DNA from: Cognatishimia maritima
GTDB lineage: Bacteria; Pseudomonadota; Alphaproteobacteria; Rhodobacterales; Rhodobacteraceae
Reading direction: 5' to 3'
Assembly (NCBI RefSeq): GCF_900129685.1
Contig: NZ_FQWM01000005.1
Span: forward strand, 177,158 to 241,157
Length of the DNA stretch: 64,000 nt
The number at the start of each line of letters is the position of its first letter. Positions within the stretch are counted from its first letter, which is position 1. Shown piece after piece: positions 62,900 to 64,000 of the stretch. The position numbers and the translations under genes are program-made. The notes beneath the pieces are model-generated. The model was given only the letters and a program-made list of their open reading frames with translations, was not told where the DNA came from and did no database searches.

Positions 62900-64000
62900 T
62901 TATGCAACGAACAGCTCGTAAGCGTCTTCGGCATCAAAGTAGTTCTGAGCCGTTTGTTTGGATAGATCATCGCCATCCATCACGGTTTGAACAAAGGTTC
63001 CGCTTTCCGCGTCAAAGACCTGTCCGTTGTTGTTGTAGGCATCAAGCTCATTGTGCGCTGCAGACCCGTAGTCCTTCCAGTCTTTCTGCATCGCTTTTTT
63101 GCTGCCCTTCATTTCATTATCCATGATGAACATGATCGCAGCTTCGTAGGAGTCCTCGATGTCGCCATCCATGATCACATCATCGCTGCCCGCCAAACTG
63201 GAGTTGTTCAGCAGATTGAGGAACGTCGCACCAACATCGCGCTGCAGAACTTCGACATAGTCACGTTTGCCGGTCCCGCCACCTTCGACCCAGCCGCAAA
63301 GCTCTTCGAACGTCAGGGCAATGTCGTCGCCGTCCAATACTCCGTTGCCGTTTTCATCCCAGACAAGGAAGTGATCGTTAATCCCGTCGCCTCCTTCAAG
63401 GTCGATGCCATATTTGATCAGTAGATCCTCTTCACTCCATCCTTCTTCTTCGAAGTCTTTATTGCCATCTGGAATGCCGTCGCCATTAGCGTCGCCTTGG
63501 TTGTCCGGGTCGCCATCATAAAGCGACTTACCCAAGGTGGACTGCCAGAAGCCCGGCGTCCGGTTGGCACCTTCCATCATATGGTTCCCGAAGTTGCCAT
63601 CTTCGGTTTCCCTATAGGTCCCTTCGACAACCGCACCGCTGGCGACATCAATGCTGTATCCGCCATAGGTTTGGGTATAGCCCGGCTCCACGCCTTCATA
63701 GACATAGAGTGTTGTGGCACCGTTGATCTCAGCAGGGGTGACATCTTGGAATGAATAGAAGCCATCGTAGGTGCCATCATTCTCTGTGGTCATCATACGG
63801 ATGAAACCATTAGTTGGGTCTTCGTCGGTATCTAAGTAGATTACGAAGTCGTTCAGCCCTTTTTCACCTTCATCCCAGACTCCGTTGCCGTTGATATCGG
63901 CCCACTTGTAGCCAGTGATATCGATGTTATCGAAGTTGCCGAAGTTCAGCGCTTCCGCAACGCCCTGCGTGCCATTCGCATCCTGACCTGACACACCAAC
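62900..64000 (-). CDS. Large secreted SdrD_B-like, Ca2+-loop protein (N-terminus beyond window)
   Basis: The last 366 codons of a gene that continues past the right edge. An SdrD_B/Cna-B-like domain is visible (ITGYKWADINGNGVWDEGEK, YTQTYGGYSI, DGNFGNHM); a preceding LNFGNF looks like the end of an earlier repeat. It continues with NRTPGFWQSTLGKS and EF-hand-like DANGDGIPDG and DENGNGVLDGDD. The C-terminus FDAEDAYELFVA, an acidic residue followed by hydrophobic ones, fits a type I secretion signal. The composition is very acidic with almost no Cys. The adjacent ABC/HlyD pair is the likely exporter. Confidence 0.88.
   Translation of the reverse strand, partial: VGVSGQDANGTQGVAEALNFGNFDNIDITGYKWADINGNGVWDEGEKGLNDFVIYLDTDEDPTNGFIRMMTTENDGTYDGFYSFQDVTPAEINGATTLYVYEGVEPGYTQTYGGYSIDVASGAVVEGTYRETEDGNFGNHMMEGANRTPGFWQSTLGKSLYDGDPDNQGDANGDGIPDGNKDFEEEGWSEEDLLIKYGIDLEGGDGINDHFLVWDENGNGVLDGDDIALTFEELCGWVEGGGTGKRDYVEVLQRDVGATFLNLLNNSSLAGSDDVIMDGDIEDSYEAAIMFIMDNEMKGSKKAMQKDWKDYGSAAHNELDAYNNNGQVFDAESGTFVQTVMDGDDLSKQTAQNYFDAEDAYELFVA

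Noticed and set aside
1..64000. CRISPR arrays, prophage genes, toxin-antitoxin pairs, riboswitches and rRNA
   Set aside because: No regular spaced repeats, phage structural genes, recognisable TA pair, known riboswitch core or rRNA segment was seen on either strand.

Overview
The window looks like chromosome of a marine alphaproteobacterium of the Roseobacter/Rhodobacterales type. The evidence is the high but uneven GC, gene content and order typical of that group (petP-petR, xseB-ispA-dxs, a sodium-pumping Nqr operon, CcdA and thioredoxin next to msrBA, LAB_N with glycosyltransferases), a short intergenic repeat of a kind I recall from Rhodobacterales, and two tRNA genes with encoded CCA. 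No plasmid, phage or CRISPR hallmark is visible.

Left part (1-9300): a truncated LacI-type regulator, then the complete nqrABCDEF operon on the minus strand. The flavin transferase apbE and the iron-site maturation factor nqrM are divergently transcribed beside it, so the respiratory Na+ pump and both of its assembly factors sit together. A CBS-domain protein and tRNA-Arg(CCU) follow. Middle (9300-43300): housekeeping and metabolic genes in short operons. These are aroC with an HD hydrolase, malonyl-CoA synthetase, a DMT exporter, a lipid glycosylation cassette (GT2, LAB_N, GT39), ilvE, petP-petR, an HDAC-like deacylase with xseB-ispA-dxs (isoprenoid supply), adenine deaminase with AMP nucleosidase (purine salvage), HU, CcdA with a periplasmic thioredoxin and msrB-msrA (oxidative repair), queG, a GST, mtgA, gltBD (ammonium assimilation), uppP, an NDUFA9-like protein and tRNA-Leu(CAG).

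Right part (43300-64000) is the accessory region. A partial denitrification block (norCBQD plus two small membrane ORFs, a DUF1858 redox protein, a Crp/Fnr regulator, pseudoazurin, nirK, nirV) would convert nitrite to NO to N2O. Two near-identical palindromic sites of the NnrR type lie upstream of norC and of pseudoazurin-nirK, so the regulator encoded between them probably controls both. After a low-GC, gene-poor stretch with a GFA protein come an SDR, an alkylation-repair operon (alkB, ada, a second 2OG-Fe(II) oxygenase), an uncharacterised pair of translationally coupled exported proteins (predicted beta-propeller plus Ig-like), an internally deleted IS3-type transposase remnant, and a type I secretion ABC/HlyD pair behind a large SdrD_B-like secreted protein that runs off the window.

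The best candidates for something undescribed are the coupled exported pair at 56558-58881 and the two small membrane proteins at the end of the nor operon. Start codons were adjusted from the longest possible ORF where a ribosome binding site, family N-terminus or operon overlap supported it. All homology statements come from recognition of motifs by eye, not from database searches.
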